Numbered from the stretch's first letter, positions 25,962 through 35,917 are shown. The stretch is 64,000 nt of DNA from JAGVSR01 sp964589785 (GCA_964589785.1 CAZPUQ010000004.1:186001-250000); one strand, 5' to 3'. Translations and numbers: made by a program. Notes: generated by a model not told the origin, from the letters alone.

Positions 25962-26324
25962 TCAGAACTTCAGGCCGCCTTCGCGCGCGGCATCCGCGAG
26001 CGCCTTCACGCGCCCATGATAGAGGAAGCCGCCGCGGTCGAAGACGACCGTGTCGATGCCCGCCTTGAGCGCGCGCTCGGCGATGAGCTTGCCGACGGCG
26101 GCGGCCGCCGCCCGGTCGGCGCCCGTCTTCAGCGCGCCGCGCACGTCCTTCTCCAGCGTCGAGGCGGCGGCGAGCGTCGCGCCCTTCGCGTCGTCGATGA
26201 CTTGCGCATAGATGTTCTTGCCGGAGCGGTGCACCGAAAGGCGCGGCCGGGTTCCGGAGTTCGCCTTCAGCGTGCGGCGCACCCGAGCGCGGCGCTTGGC
26301 GAAGATTGGATCGTGAGTGCCCAT
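25962..26324 (-). CDS. rplR: 50S ribosomal protein L18
   Basis: 120 residues starting MGTHDPIFAKRRARVRRTLK, with RPRLSVHRSGKNIYAQVIDD and FDRGGFLYHGRVKALADAAR. L18 binds 5S rRNA with L5 and L25. ATG at 26322-26324, 11 bp after the rplF stop. Confidence 0.97.
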   Translation of the reverse strand: MGTHDPIFAKRRARVRRTLKANSGTRPRLSVHRSGKNIYAQVIDDAKGATLAAASTLEKDVRGALKTGADRAAAAAVGKLIAERALKAGIDTVVFDRGGFLYHGRVKALADAAREGGLKF

Positions 26325-26335
26325 GGGTCGCGTCC

Positions 26336-26878
26336 TTACTTCTTCTTGCCTTCCTTGCGGAAGATGTATTCGCCCTGATAGCGCACGCCCTTGCCCTGGT
26401 AGGGCTCGGGCTTGCGCGAGGCCCGGATCTCGGCGGCGAGCTGACCGATGGCCTGCTTGTCGATCCCCGACACCGTCACCTGGTCCTGCTTGGCGCCGCC
26501 GACCTTCACCTCGATGCCGGCCGGAACCTTGATATTGACGTCGTGGCTGTAGCCGACCGCAAGCGTCAGCATGTCCTTGCCCTTCATCGCCGCCTTGAAG
26601 CCGACGCCGTGGATCTCGAGCGTCTGCGAATAGCCGTCGGTCACGCCCTTGATGAGGTTCTGGACCATGGTGCGCGACATGCCCCACATGGCCCGCGCCG
26701 CCTTGCTGTCGTCGCGCGGCGTGACCTCGATGCCGTCGGCGGTCTTCTCGACCTTGATCTCGTCCGGGCACGTGAACGAGAGCTCGCCCTTGGCGCCCTT
26801 CATCTTCACGGTCTGGCCGCTGACCGTCGCCGTGACGGCGGCGGGTACGGCGACCGGCTTCTTACCAATGCGTGACAT
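26336..26878 (-). CDS. rplF: 50S ribosomal protein L6
   Basis: 180 residues, MSRIGKKPVAVPAAVTATVS at the N-terminus and GKGVRYQGEYIFRKEGKKK at the C-terminus, with the KMLTLAVGYSHDV-type strand (here DMLTLAVGYSHDVNIKVPAG). L6 lies near the factor-binding centre at the base of the stalk. Length is normal. Confidence 0.97.
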   Translation of the reverse strand: MSRIGKKPVAVPAAVTATVSGQTVKMKGAKGELSFTCPDEIKVEKTADGIEVTPRDDSKAARAMWGMSRTMVQNLIKGVTDGYSQTLEIHGVGFKAAMKGKDMLTLAVGYSHDVNIKVPAGIEVKVGGAKQDQVTVSGIDKQAIGQLAAEIRASRKPEPYQGKGVRYQGEYIFRKEGKKK

Positions 26879-26920
26879 GGGTTCGACCCCTGCTCTCGCC
26901 CGGCTGCCCGGGCGCCTTCA

Positions 26921-27319
26921 TCAGAATACGTTACAGATGACTTCGCCGCCGACGTTCTCCTCGCGGGCGCGCGAATCCGACATCACGCCCTTGGGCGTCG
27001 ACAGGATCGCGACGCCGAGCCCGTTGCGGACCGTCTTCAGCTCCTTGACCGGCGAGTATACGCGGCGGCCGGGCTTGGAGACGCGCTCGATCTCGCGGAT
27101 GGCCGGCTGGCCGTTGTAGTACTTGAGCTCGATCTCGAACTCGGGCTCGGAGCCCTTCTGCTCGATGCGCGCATAGCCGCGGATGTAGCCCTCCTCGGCC
27201 AGCACGTCGAGCACGCGGGCACGCATGTTGGAGGCCGGCGTCGAGACCTTCGGCCGGCGGCGGAGCTGCGCATTGCGGATGCGTGTCAGCATATCGCCGA
27301 TGGGATCGTTCATTGCCAT
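26921..27319 (-). CDS. rpsH: 30S ribosomal protein S8
   Basis: 132 residues: NDPIGDMLTRIRNAQLRRRP, YYNGQPAIREIERVSKPGRR and GVAILSTPKGVMSDSRAREE, all typical. S8 binds 16S helix 21 and in E. coli represses the spc operon by binding near the L5 start. A second ATG two codons in is an equally good start. Confidence 0.97.
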   Translation of the reverse strand: MAMNDPIGDMLTRIRNAQLRRRPKVSTPASNMRARVLDVLAEEGYIRGYARIEQKGSEPEFEIELKYYNGQPAIREIERVSKPGRRVYSPVKELKTVRNGLGVAILSTPKGVMSDSRAREENVGGEVICNVF

Positions 27320-27332
27320 CTCGTTCGTTCCC

Positions 27333-27638
27333 TTACCAGCTCGACTTGACGATGCCCGGAATGCGGCCCTGGCTGGCGAGTTCGCGAAGCTGGTTCCGGC
27401 ACAGCTTGAACTTGCGGTACGTGCCCCGCGCGCGGCCCGTGAGCTCGCAGCGGTTGCGGATACGCGTCGGATTGGAGTTGCGCGGCATCTCGGCGAGCTT
27501 CAGGCGCGCGGCGAAGCGCTCCTCGGCCGGCCGCTTGAGATCGTTGGCGATCTCCTTCAGCCGCTTGCGCTTGGCCGCCGTGCGTGCGGCCATCTGGCGG
27601 CGGCGATTGTTCTTCTCGATCGAACTGGTCTTGGCCAT
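27333..27638 (-). CDS. rpsN: 30S ribosomal protein S14 (zinc-independent type)
   Basis: 101 residues starting MAKTSSIEKNNRRRQMAART. The C-terminal part has RIRNRCELTGRARGTYRKFK and LCRNQLRELASQGRIPGIVK. Only scattered Cys residues are present, without the paired CxxC sets of the short zinc form. Lies 13 bp before rpsH. Confidence 0.97.
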   Translation of the reverse strand: MAKTSSIEKNNRRRQMAARTAAKRKRLKEIANDLKRPAEERFAARLKLAEMPRNSNPTRIRNRCELTGRARGTYRKFKLCRNQLRELASQGRIPGIVKSSW

Positions 27639-27690
27639 TCAAATCCTCCAAAGGCCTTTCGGGCTGGTCAGGCGGGAAACCCGAGGTCCT

Positions 27691-28356
27691 CTAGCTGCGG
27701 AACGGGAAATTGAAGCCGCGAAGAAGCTCGCGTGCCTCGTCGTCGGTATTGGCGGTCGTGACCACGATCACGTCCATGCCGAGGACGGTCTCGACCTCGT
27801 CATAGTTGATCTCGGGGAACACGAGGTGCTCCTTCAGGCCGCAGGCGTAGTTGCCCCGTCCGTCGAAGCTCTTGGGGTTCAGTCCGCGGAAATCCTTCAC
27901 GCGCGGCAGCGCGATCGTGATGAAGCGGTCCAGGAACTCGTACATGCGGTCGCCGCGCAGCGTGACCTTGGCGCCGAGCGTCATGCCATCGCGCACCTTG
28001 AAGGTCGCAATCGACTTCTTGGCCTTGGTCATGAGCGGCTTCTGGCCGGCGATGAGGGCCAGATGCGCGGCCGCGTTCTCGACCTTCTTGCGGTCCGCGG
28101 TGGCCTCGCCGACGCCCATGTTGAGAACGATCTTCTCGATGCGCGGGATCTGCATCTTGTTCTGGTAGTCGAACTTCTTGGCGAGCTCGCCGCGCACCAC
28201 CTTCTCGTAGTGGACCTTCATGCGCGGCCGATAGTCGGCCGGGCGCGGCTTGGCGGGCGCAGCGGCTGCAGCGGGGGCGCCCTTGGCGGGCTTGGCGGCC
28301 TTGCCGGCGGGGGGGGCGCCCTGCGGCTTGCCGCCCTTCTTGTCTTTCTCAGCCAT
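27691..28356 (-). CDS. rplE: 50S ribosomal protein L5 with N-terminal extension
   Basis: 221 residues against ~180-187 in most bacteria. The canonical protein begins at about YRPRMKVHYEKVVRGELAKK (residue 43 on), followed by IEKIVLNMGVGEA and FRGLNPKSFDGRGNYACGLK. Residues 1-40 are an extra Lys/Ala/Pro-rich low-complexity stretch (MAEKDKKGGKPQGAPPAGKA, then KPAKGAPAAAAAPAKPRP). The ATG at 28354-28356 is only 3 bp from the rplX stop, so the extension is probably translated. L5 binds 5S rRNA and contacts S13 across the subunit interface. Confidence 0.95.
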   Translation of the reverse strand: MAEKDKKGGKPQGAPPAGKAAKPAKGAPAAAAAPAKPRPADYRPRMKVHYEKVVRGELAKKFDYQNKMQIPRIEKIVLNMGVGEATADRKKVENAAAHLALIAGQKPLMTKAKKSIATFKVRDGMTLGAKVTLRGDRMYEFLDRFITIALPRVKDFRGLNPKSFDGRGNYACGLKEHLVFPEINYDEVETVLGMDVIVVTTANTDDEARELLRGFNFPFRS

Positions 28357-28359
28357 GGC

Positions 28360-28686
28360 TTAGTTCTTCTCCGGAATGACTTCGCCAGAGCGCTTGGCGA
28401 TGCGCACCTTGCGGCCGTCGTCGAGCAGCTTGAAGCCGACGCGGGTCGGCTTGCCGTCCTTGGGGTCCTCGAGCGCGAGGTTCGACAGGTGAATGGCGGC
28501 CTCCTTGGAGATGATGCCGCCCTCCTGCTGGGCCGTCTGGCGCTGATGCCGGCGCACGACGTTGACGCCGCGCACGAGTGCCCGGCTCTCCTTCGGACGC
28601 ACCTCGATCACCTCGCCGTGCTTGCCTTTGTCGCGGCCCGTCAGCACGATGACGTGATCGCCCTTCTTGATCTTCTGAGCGGACAT
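28360..28686 (-). CDS. rplX: 50S ribosomal protein L24
   Basis: 108 residues, KIKKGDHVIVLTGRDKGKHG (KOW motif) and GGIISKEAAIHLSNLALEDP. An assembly initiator near the exit tunnel. Start ATG overlaps the rplN stop by one base (TGATG). Confidence 0.97.
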   Translation of the reverse strand: MSAQKIKKGDHVIVLTGRDKGKHGEVIEVRPKESRALVRGVNVVRRHQRQTAQQEGGIISKEAAIHLSNLALEDPKDGKPTRVGFKLLDDGRKVRIAKRSGEVIPEKN

Positions 28687-29054
28687 CACAGCACCTCCGG
28701 CGCGAGCGAGACGATCTTCATGTGGTTCTTGGCGCGCAGCTCGCGGGTCACCGGCCCGAAGATGCGCGTGCCGACCGGCTCGCCCTGCGCGTTCACCAGG
28801 ACGGCGGCGTTGCGGTCGAAGCGGATCAGCGAGCCGTCCGCGCGGCGCACGCCCTTGGCGACGCGCACGATCACCGCCTTCATGACCTGGCCCTTCTTCA
28901 CGCGCCCCTTCGGGATCGCCTCCTTCACCGACACCACGATCGTGTCGCCGATGGTGGCATACTTGCGCTTGGAGCCGCCCAGCACCTTGATGCACTGGAC
29001 GCGGCGGGCGCCCGAATTGTCGGCGACGTCGAGATTGGTCTCCATCTGGATCAT
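28686..29054 (-). CDS. rplN: 50S ribosomal protein L14
   Basis: 122 residues from ATG 29052-29054 (MIQMETNLDVADNSGARRVQ), the universal L14 start; a nine-codon longer frame is not conserved. The C-terminus is ELRAKNHMKIVSLAPEVL. Forms an intersubunit bridge. The 112-bp gap to rpsQ is the largest inside this part of the operon. Confidence 0.97.
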   Translation of the reverse strand: MIQMETNLDVADNSGARRVQCIKVLGGSKRKYATIGDTIVVSVKEAIPKGRVKKGQVMKAVIVRVAKGVRRADGSLIRFDRNAAVLVNAQGEPVGTRIFGPVTRELRAKNHMKIVSLAPEVL

Positions 29055-29166
29055 CGCTGTCGTCCTTCCCTTAGTGGCCACCCGCGGGTGACCCGTATTC
29101 GATCTCTAAAGCCGGCTCGTCCGTCTCGCCCGCGCCGTCAGCCCGTCATCGGGGCCGGCGCCGGGT

Positions 29167-29400
29167 TCAGGCCTTCGCCAGAACCACCCAACGCTTGTTC
29201 TTCGAGATCGGCGCCGATTCCTCGATTTCCACCTTATCGCCGATCTTGAATGCATTCTGCTCGTCGTGTGCGTGGTACTTCTTCGTCCGGCGCACGGTCT
29301 TCTTCAAAAGCGGATGGGTGAAGCGGCGCTCCACCTCCACCACGATCGTCTTGTCGTTCTTGTCGGAAACGACCACACCCTCAAGGACGCGCTTCGGCAT
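29167..29400 (-). CDS. rpsQ: 30S ribosomal protein S17
   Basis: 77 residues: MPKRVLEGVVVSDKNDKTIV and RRFTHPLLKKTVRRTKKYHA, KVEIEESAPISKNKRWVV. An OB-fold primary 16S binder. Normal length. Confidence 0.97.
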   Translation of the reverse strand: MPKRVLEGVVVSDKNDKTIVVEVERRFTHPLLKKTVRRTKKYHAHDEQNAFKIGDKVEIEESAPISKNKRWVVLAKA

Positions 29401-29412
29401 CGCTCAATCTCC

Positions 29413-29622
29413 TCAAGCGCTCTTCTGCGCGCTACCCGCCCGCTTGGCGCGGGCAACCGTCATCACGCGCGCGATGTCGCGGCGGACCTCGCGAATGCGC
29501 GAGGTGCTCTCGAGCTGCCCCGAAGCCCGCTGGAAGCGCAGGTTGAACTGCTCCTTCTTCAGCTTTGCGAGCTGATCGTCGAGCTGGTCGAGGGACATTC
29601 CCTTAAGCTCAGCAGCCTTCAT
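29413..29622 (-). CDS. rpmC: 50S ribosomal protein L29
   Basis: 69 residues, MKAAELKGMSLDQLDDQLAK and KEQFNLRFQRASGQLESTSR, a two-helix protein at the exit tunnel near the SRP and trigger-factor docking site. It lies 12 bp before rpsQ. Confidence 0.97.
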   Translation of the reverse strand: MKAAELKGMSLDQLDDQLAKLKKEQFNLRFQRASGQLESTSRIREVRRDIARVMTVARAKRAGSAQKSA

Positions 29623-29661
29623 CGTTCCGTCCTCACTCGTTCCATGTGCGCGGCCGGGCCA

Positions 29662-30072
29662 TCAGGCGAGGCGCGTCACGATGCGGGTCTTGATCGGCAG
29701 CTTGGCCGCGCCGAGCTCGAGCGCCTCCTTCGCGATCTGCGGGTTGACGCCGCCGATCTCGAACAGGATGCGGCCTGGCTTCACGCGCGCCACCCACAAT
29801 TCCACGCCGCCCTTGCCGGAGCCCATGCGGACCTCGGCCGGCTTCTTGGTGACCGGCAGGTCGGGGAACACGCGCAGCCAGATGCGGCCCTGGCGCTTCG
29901 TGTGGCGCGCGATCGCGCGGCGTGCCGCCTCGATCTGACGGGCCGTGATGCGCTCGGGCTCGACGGCCTTGAGGCCGATCTCGCCGTAGCTCAAGGTCGT
30001 GCCGCCCTTGGCGGCGCCGTGGATACGGCCCTTGAACTGCTTGCGGAACTTCGTGCGCTTGGGTTGCAGCAT
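29662..30072 (-). CDS. rplP: 50S ribosomal protein L16
   Basis: 136 residues: MLQPKRTKFRKQFKGRIHGA, TARQIEAARRAIARHTKRQG and EVRMGSGKGGVELWVARVKP, all typical. L16 contacts A-site tRNA. The conserved Arg of PEVRMGKGK-type motif (R81 region) is present. Confidence 0.97.
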   Translation of the reverse strand: MLQPKRTKFRKQFKGRIHGAAKGGTTLSYGEIGLKAVEPERITARQIEAARRAIARHTKRQGRIWLRVFPDLPVTKKPAEVRMGSGKGGVELWVARVKPGRILFEIGGVNPQIAKEALELGAAKLPIKTRIVTRLA

Positions 30073-30091
30073 GGTCTTTTCCTAGTGTTCC

Positions 30092-30883
30092 TTAAGCCTC
30101 GCTGGGCGTCTCGGTCGCCTCGGGCCGGCCCGGACCGCCGCGTCCGCCACGCGGACCACGACGCTGATCGCGGCGCTCGCCGTCGTCGCGGCGCGGACGC
30201 GGACCAGCCGAATCCTGGGCTTCGAGCGAGCGCTTCTCGGCCGCCATCGGGTCGTGCTCGATGATCTCGCCCTTGAAGATCCAGACCTTGATGCCGATGA
30301 CGCCGTAGGCGGTCTTGGCAAGGCCGTAGCCGAAGTCGATGTCGGCGCGCAGCGTGTGCAGCGGCACGCGGCCCTCGCGGTACCACTCGGTGCGCGCAAT
30401 CTCCGCGCCGCCGAGACGGCCGGCGACGTTGATGCGGATGCCGACCGCGCCGAGGCGGAGCGCCGACTGCACGGCGCGCTTCATGGCGCGGCGGAAGGCG
30501 ACGCGGCGCTCGAGCTGCTGGGCGATCGATTCAGCGACGAGCGTCGCGTCGATCTCTGGCTTGCGCACCTCGACGATGTTGAGGTGCACCTCCGACGAGG
30601 TGAGACGCGCGAGCTCGCCGCGCAGCTTCTCGATGTCGGCGCCCTTCTTGCCGATCAGCACGCCGGGACGCGCCGTGTGGACCGTTACGCGGCACTTCTT
30701 GTGCGGGCGCTCGATCACGACCTTGGAGATGCCGGCGGTGCGCTGGTGCTGCATGATGTGGTCGCGCATGACCATGTCTTCGTGCAGCAGCTTGCCGTAC
30801 TCGCCGCGGGCGGCGAACCAGCGGCTGTCCCAGGTCCGGTTGATGCCGACGCGCAGGCCGACGGGATTGACTTTCTGACCCAT
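30092..30883 (-). CDS. rpsC: 30S ribosomal protein S3
   Basis: 263 residues, MGQKVNPVGLRVGINRTWDS at the N-terminus, KH domain with GVLIGKKGADIEKLRGELAR, and C-terminal domain with RTEWYREGRVPLHTLRADID and TAYGVIGIKVWIFKGEI. The last ~45 residues are an Arg/Gly-rich tail (RRDQRRGPRGGRGGPGRPEA), longer than in E. coli (233 residues) but common in alphaproteobacteria. ATG overlaps the rplV stop by one base (TAATG). Confidence 0.96.
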   Translation of the reverse strand: MGQKVNPVGLRVGINRTWDSRWFAARGEYGKLLHEDMVMRDHIMQHQRTAGISKVVIERPHKKCRVTVHTARPGVLIGKKGADIEKLRGELARLTSSEVHLNIVEVRKPEIDATLVAESIAQQLERRVAFRRAMKRAVQSALRLGAVGIRINVAGRLGGAEIARTEWYREGRVPLHTLRADIDFGYGLAKTAYGVIGIKVWIFKGEIIEHDPMAAEKRSLEAQDSAGPRPRRDDGERRDQRRGPRGGRGGPGRPEATETPSEA

Positions 30884-31338
30884 TATGCGGCCCCCTTCCT
30901 GGGCTGACCGGCCTTCTTGCCGGCAGCGGGCTTGGCCTTGCCGGCCTTCTTCTTCGGCGCGGCTTCCTCGGCCTTCTGGCGAACGATGACCGTGATCTGC
31001 GAGAACGGCTTCAAGACCTGGAAGCCGCGGCCGCGGCCGCGGGCGGCGAAGCGCTTCATGACGATATTCTTGCCGACGTAGGCCTCCGCCACGACGAGCT
31101 CGTCCACGTCGAGACCGTGGTTGTTCTCCGCGTTGGCGACCGCGCTCATGACGCACTTGCGCACGTCCTGCGCGACCCGCTTGCGCGAGAACTCCAGGTC
31201 CGCCACGGCGTCGTGGACCTTCTTGCCGCGGATCAGCTCCGCGACGAGGTTCAACTTCTGGGGCGAGGTGCGAATGTTCTTCGCGATCGCCTTGGCCTCG
31301 TTGTCGGCGAGGCTGCGCTCTCGGCTCGGCTTGCCCAT
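30883..31338 (-). CDS. rplV: 50S ribosomal protein L22
   Basis: 151 residues: RTSPQKLNLVAELIRGKKVH, SAVANAENNHGLDVDELVVA and the tunnel-lining hairpin KRFAARGRGRGFQVLKPFSQ. A Lys/Ala-rich tail of ~30 residues is added at the C-terminus (KKKAGKAKPAAGKKAGQPRK). Overlaps rpsS and rpsC by one base each. Confidence 0.96.
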   Translation of the reverse strand: MGKPSRERSLADNEAKAIAKNIRTSPQKLNLVAELIRGKKVHDAVADLEFSRKRVAQDVRKCVMSAVANAENNHGLDVDELVVAEAYVGKNIVMKRFAARGRGRGFQVLKPFSQITVIVRQKAEEAAPKKKAGKAKPAAGKKAGQPRKGAA

Positions 31339-31616
31339 TACTTCCTCACCGCTTTCTTGTCGCCGCCGTGGCCATGGAAGGTGCGGGTCGGCGCGAACTC
31401 GCCGAACTTGTGCCCCACCATGTCCTCGGAGACGGAGACGGGAATGTGCTTCTGACCGTTGTGGACGCCGAACGTCAGGCCGACGAATTGCGGCAGGATC
31501 GTCGAGCGACGGCTCCAGATCTTGATGATCTCGTTGCGGCCCGAGGCGCGCGTCTTCTCCGCCTTCTTCAGAAGGTAGCCGTCGACGAACGGGCCTTTCC
31601 AAACTGAACGTGACAC
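31338..31616 (-). CDS. rpsS: 30S ribosomal protein S19
   Basis: 92 residues, MSRSVWKGPFVDGYLLKKAE, STILPQFVGLTFGVHNGQKH, GHKFGEFAPTRTFHGHGGDK. It sits in the 30S head and contacts tRNA and S13. Length and motifs are normal. Confidence 0.97.
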   Translation of the reverse strand: MSRSVWKGPFVDGYLLKKAEKTRASGRNEIIKIWSRRSTILPQFVGLTFGVHNGQKHIPVSVSEDMVGHKFGEFAPTRTFHGHGGDKKAVRK

Positions 31617-31646
31617 TTGCGTGATCTCCTCGGCGCTGGCGCGGCC

Positions 31647-32468
31647 TTACTTCGACTTGTGACGGCTGCGGACGATGAACTTCTCCGTCGCCTTGTTCTT
31701 GCGGGTCTTGTAGCCCTTGGTCGGCTTGCCCCAGGGCGTCGCCCAGTGCTTGCCGCCCTTGGTGCGGCCGCCGTTGGGATGGTCGATCGGGTTCATCGCG
31801 ATCGAACGGACCGTCGGGCGCTTGCCGAGCCAGCGGGTGCGGCCCGCCTTGCCCGTGACCGTGTTCATGTGGTCCGGGTTGGAGACCGCGCCGACGGAGG
31901 CCATGCATTCGGCGCGGACCTTGCGCGTCTCGCCGGAGTTGAGCTTCAGCACGGCCCAGCCTGCGTCACGGCCGACGAGCTGCACAAACGAGCCCGCCGA
32001 GCGCGCCATCTGGCCGCCGCGCCCGGGCTTCAGCTCGACGTTATGGATGATGGTGCCGAGCGGCATGGCCGAGAGCGGCATGGCGTTGCCGGGCTTGACG
32101 TCGACCTTGGCGCCGGACACCACCGTATCACCCACGGCGAGCCGTTGCGGCGCGAGGATGTAGGAGAGCGTCCCGTCCTCGTACTTGATGAGCGCAATGA
32201 AGGCCGTGCGGTTGGGATCGTACTCGAGACGCTCGACCACGGCCGGCATGTCGAACTTGCGGCGGCGGAAGTCGACCCGGCGGTAGGACTGCTTGTGGCC
32301 GCCGCCGATGTGACGCGTCGTGATGCGTCCGTCGTTGTTGCGGCCGCCCGACTTGGTCTTGCCCTCGACGAGCATCTTGATCGGCGCGCCCTTCCAGAGC
32401 TGGCTGCGGTCCACCTGGATGAGGTGGCGCAGGCCTGGCGACGTCGGGCGGAATGTCTTCAGTGCCAT
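31647..32468 (-). CDS. rplB: 50S ribosomal protein L2
   Basis: 273 residues. MALKTFRPTSPGLRHLIQVD at the start, GGGHKQSYRRVDFRRRKFDM, and the C-terminal MNPIDHPNGGRTKGGKHWAT with the conserved His (HPNGG) near the peptidyl-transferase centre. Normal length. Confidence 0.97.
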   Translation of the reverse strand: MALKTFRPTSPGLRHLIQVDRSQLWKGAPIKMLVEGKTKSGGRNNDGRITTRHIGGGHKQSYRRVDFRRRKFDMPAVVERLEYDPNRTAFIALIKYEDGTLSYILAPQRLAVGDTVVSGAKVDVKPGNAMPLSAMPLGTIIHNVELKPGRGGQMARSAGSFVQLVGRDAGWAVLKLNSGETRKVRAECMASVGAVSNPDHMNTVTGKAGRTRWLGKRPTVRSIAMNPIDHPNGGRTKGGKHWATPWGKPTKGYKTRKNKATEKFIVRSRHKSK

Positions 32469-32478
32469 GACGTTTTCC

Positions 32479-32775
32479 TCACAGGCCCGTCGTCACGTCG
32501 ATGGAGTGTCCGGACTCCAGCGTGACGATCGCCTTCTTGGTATCGGAGAGCAGCGCGCGGCGGCCCTTGAACACCTTGTTCTTACCCTTGCGGACGAGCG
32601 TGTTGACGGCCTTCACCTTGACCTTGAACAGGCTTTCGACGGCGGCCTTGATGTCGGCCTTCGTGGCGCCCGGGGCGACCTTGAAGACCACCTGGTTGTG
32701 CTCCGACACCAGCGTCGACTTTTCCGTGATCACCGGAGACAGGATCACGTCGTAGGATTTGAGCTTCACAGTCAT
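32479..32775 (-). CDS. rplW: 50S ribosomal protein L23
   Basis: 98 residues: YDVILSPVITEKSTLVSEHN and ATKADIKAAVESLFKVKVKA. The main docking protein for trigger factor and SRP at the exit tunnel. Start overlaps the rplD stop (ATGA). Confidence 0.97.
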   Translation of the reverse strand: MTVKLKSYDVILSPVITEKSTLVSEHNQVVFKVAPGATKADIKAAVESLFKVKVKAVNTLVRKGKNKVFKGRRALLSDTKKAIVTLESGHSIDVTTGL

Positions 32776-33416
32776 TTGAACCGGGCCTCCGACTTGTCGG
32801 CGAAGCGCGCTTCCAGCGCGATGACCGCGGCCTTCGTGAGCACGAGCTTGCGGCGGCGCAGGATGTCGTAGACGTTGATGCCCTGGATGGGCAGCAGGTC
32901 GATGTTGGGGATGTTGCGGGCCGCCCGCGCGAAGCCCGCATCGAGTTCCGCGCCGTCGATGATCAGCGCATTGTCGAGCGCGAGCTTCTCAAACTGCTGG
33001 CGCAGCGCGCCCGTCTTGCCCTCGGCCGATGCGGCTCGGTCGAGCACGACGATGTCGCCGGACTTCGCCTTGGCCGACAGCGCATGGCGCAGGGCCAGCG
33101 CCCGCACCTTCTTCGGCATCTCGACGGCATGGCTGCGCGGCTTGGGACCGAAGGCCTTGCCGCCGCCGCGCCACTGGGGCACCGACTTGTCGCCGTGACG
33201 GGCGCCGCCGGTGCCCTTCTGCTTGTACATCTTCTTGCCGGTGACCGAGACTTCCGAGCGGTCCTGGGCATGATGCGTGCCGGCCATGCGCTTCAGGAGC
33301 TGATAGCGCACCATGCGGTGGATCAGATCCTGGCGCGGCTCGAGGCCGAAGATCGCGTCGGCAAGTTCGACCTCGCCGGCCGATTTCGCATCGAGCGTCG
33401 TGACAGAGGCTTTCAT
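32772..33416 (-). CDS. rplD: 50S ribosomal protein L4
   Basis: 214 residues; the tunnel loop reads KKMYKQKGTGGARHGDKSVP then QWRGGGKAFGPKPRSHAVEM. In E. coli L4 is the autorepressor of the S10 operon. ATG 33414-33416 shares a base with the rplC stop (TGATG); a GTG one codon upstream is less likely. Confidence 0.96.
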   Translation of the reverse strand: MKASVTTLDAKSAGEVELADAIFGLEPRQDLIHRMVRYQLLKRMAGTHHAQDRSEVSVTGKKMYKQKGTGGARHGDKSVPQWRGGGKAFGPKPRSHAVEMPKKVRALALRHALSAKAKSGDIVVLDRAASAEGKTGALRQQFEKLALDNALIIDGAELDAGFARAARNIPNIDLLPIQGINVYDILRRRKLVLTKAAVIALEARFADKSEARFK

Positions 33417-34120
33417 CACGCCTGCTCCTTGTTATCGGCAGCCGCACGCGCCTTGAACGCGCCGGGCTTGGGCGCATCGGCGTTGACGGCCTTCTTGACG
33501 GCGTCGCGGACGATGACCCAGCCGCCCTTGGAGCCGGGCACCGCGCCGCGGATCATGATGAGGCCGCGGTCGGTGTCGATCTTGGCGACGACGAGGTTCT
33601 GAGTCGTGACGCGCTCGTCGCCGAGGTGACCCGCCATCTTCTTGCCCTTGAACACCTTGCCGGGGTCCTGGCGCTGGCCGGTCGAGCCGTGCGAGCGGTG
33701 GACGACGGAGACGCCGTGCGTCGCGCGCAGGCCGCCGAAGTTCCAGCGCTTCATGGCGCCCGCGAAGCCCTTGCCCTTCGAGGTGCCGGTCACGTCGACG
33801 AACTGCCCGGGCACGAAGTGGTCGGCCGTGATCTCGGCGCCGACATCGATCAGGTTCTCGGGCGAGACGCGGAACTCGGCGAGCTTGCGCTTCGCCTCGA
33901 CCTCGGCGACCGCGAATGTGCCCTTCTCCGACTTCGTCAGCCGCGAGGGCTTGCGCGTGCCGGCACCAAGCTGCAGCGCGATGTACCCGTTCTTCTCGGC
34001 CGTGCGATGGGCAACGACCTGCAGCTTTTCGAGCTTCAGGACTGTCACCGGCACGTGCTCCCCCGCATCGGTGAAGATGCGGGTCATGCCGACCTTCTGT
34101 GCAATCACTCCGGAACGCAT
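33416..34120 (-). CDS. rplC: 50S ribosomal protein L3
   Basis: 234 residues from ATG 34118-34120 (MRSGVIAQKVGMTRIFTDAG). AAGGAAGGA lies at suitable distance for this ATG, but is too close to the in-frame ATG three codons upstream. The central extension carries KRWNFGGLRATHGVSVVHRS with the conserved Gln/His region (GSTGQRQDPGKVFKGKKMAG) near the peptidyl-transferase centre. Confidence 0.95.
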   Translation of the reverse strand: MRSGVIAQKVGMTRIFTDAGEHVPVTVLKLEKLQVVAHRTAEKNGYIALQLGAGTRKPSRLTKSEKGTFAVAEVEAKRKLAEFRVSPENLIDVGAEITADHFVPGQFVDVTGTSKGKGFAGAMKRWNFGGLRATHGVSVVHRSHGSTGQRQDPGKVFKGKKMAGHLGDERVTTQNLVVAKIDTDRGLIMIRGAVPGSKGGWVIVRDAVKKAVNADAPKPGAFKARAAADNKEQA

Positions 34121-34192
34121 TGCGCGCATTCCTTCCTTCGTTGGGATCGTGGCGCCGCCCTTGAGGCCTTGACGTCAGAGGATCCGAAACCT

Positions 34193-34501
34193 CTAGAGCT
34201 TGATCTCGACGTCCACGCCGGCGGCGAGGTCGAGCTTCATCAACGCGTCGACCGTCTGCGGGGTCGGGTCCACGATGTCGAGAAGCCGCTTGTGGGTGCG
34301 CATCTCGAACTGCTCGCGGCTCTTCTTGTCGATGTGCGGCGAGCGGTTCACGGTGAAGCGCTCGATGCGCGTCGGCAGCGGGATCGGACCCCGCACCTCG
34401 GCACCGGTGCGTTTCGCCGTGTTCACGATCTCACGCGTCGACGCATCGAGAATGCGATGGTCGAACGCCTTGAGCCGGATGCGGATGTTTTGGCCGTTCA
34501 T
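34193..34501 (-). CDS. rpsJ: 30S ribosomal protein S10
   Basis: 102 residues: QNIRIRLKAFDHRILDASTR, VRGPIPLPTRIERFTVNRSP and HIDKKSREQFEMRTHKRLLD, fully canonical. Also NusE, the NusB partner in antitermination. First gene of the S10 set, 70 bp after tuf copy 1. Confidence 0.97.
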   Translation of the reverse strand: MNGQNIRIRLKAFDHRILDASTREIVNTAKRTGAEVRGPIPLPTRIERFTVNRSPHIDKKSREQFEMRTHKRLLDIVDPTPQTVDALMKLDLAAGVDVEIKL

Positions 34502-34571
34502 GTCGCTTAAGACCTACAAATAGGAGAGAGCGCCGCTTTCGAGACAACGACGCTCCCGCCAACCCCTCTCA

Positions 34572-35780
<1,209 letters not shown>

Positions 35781-35917
35781 CGTCGGCTCTCCTTCGCTTC
35801 ATCTCGTTTCCGGCGGCATCGGGGGCAGGCCCCTCGTCAAACCGCCGATAGCTCTTCGTTCTTTTGTTCCGGCCGACCCGCTGCAAAACGCGAACCCGCC
35901 GTCCGTCGATATCAACC

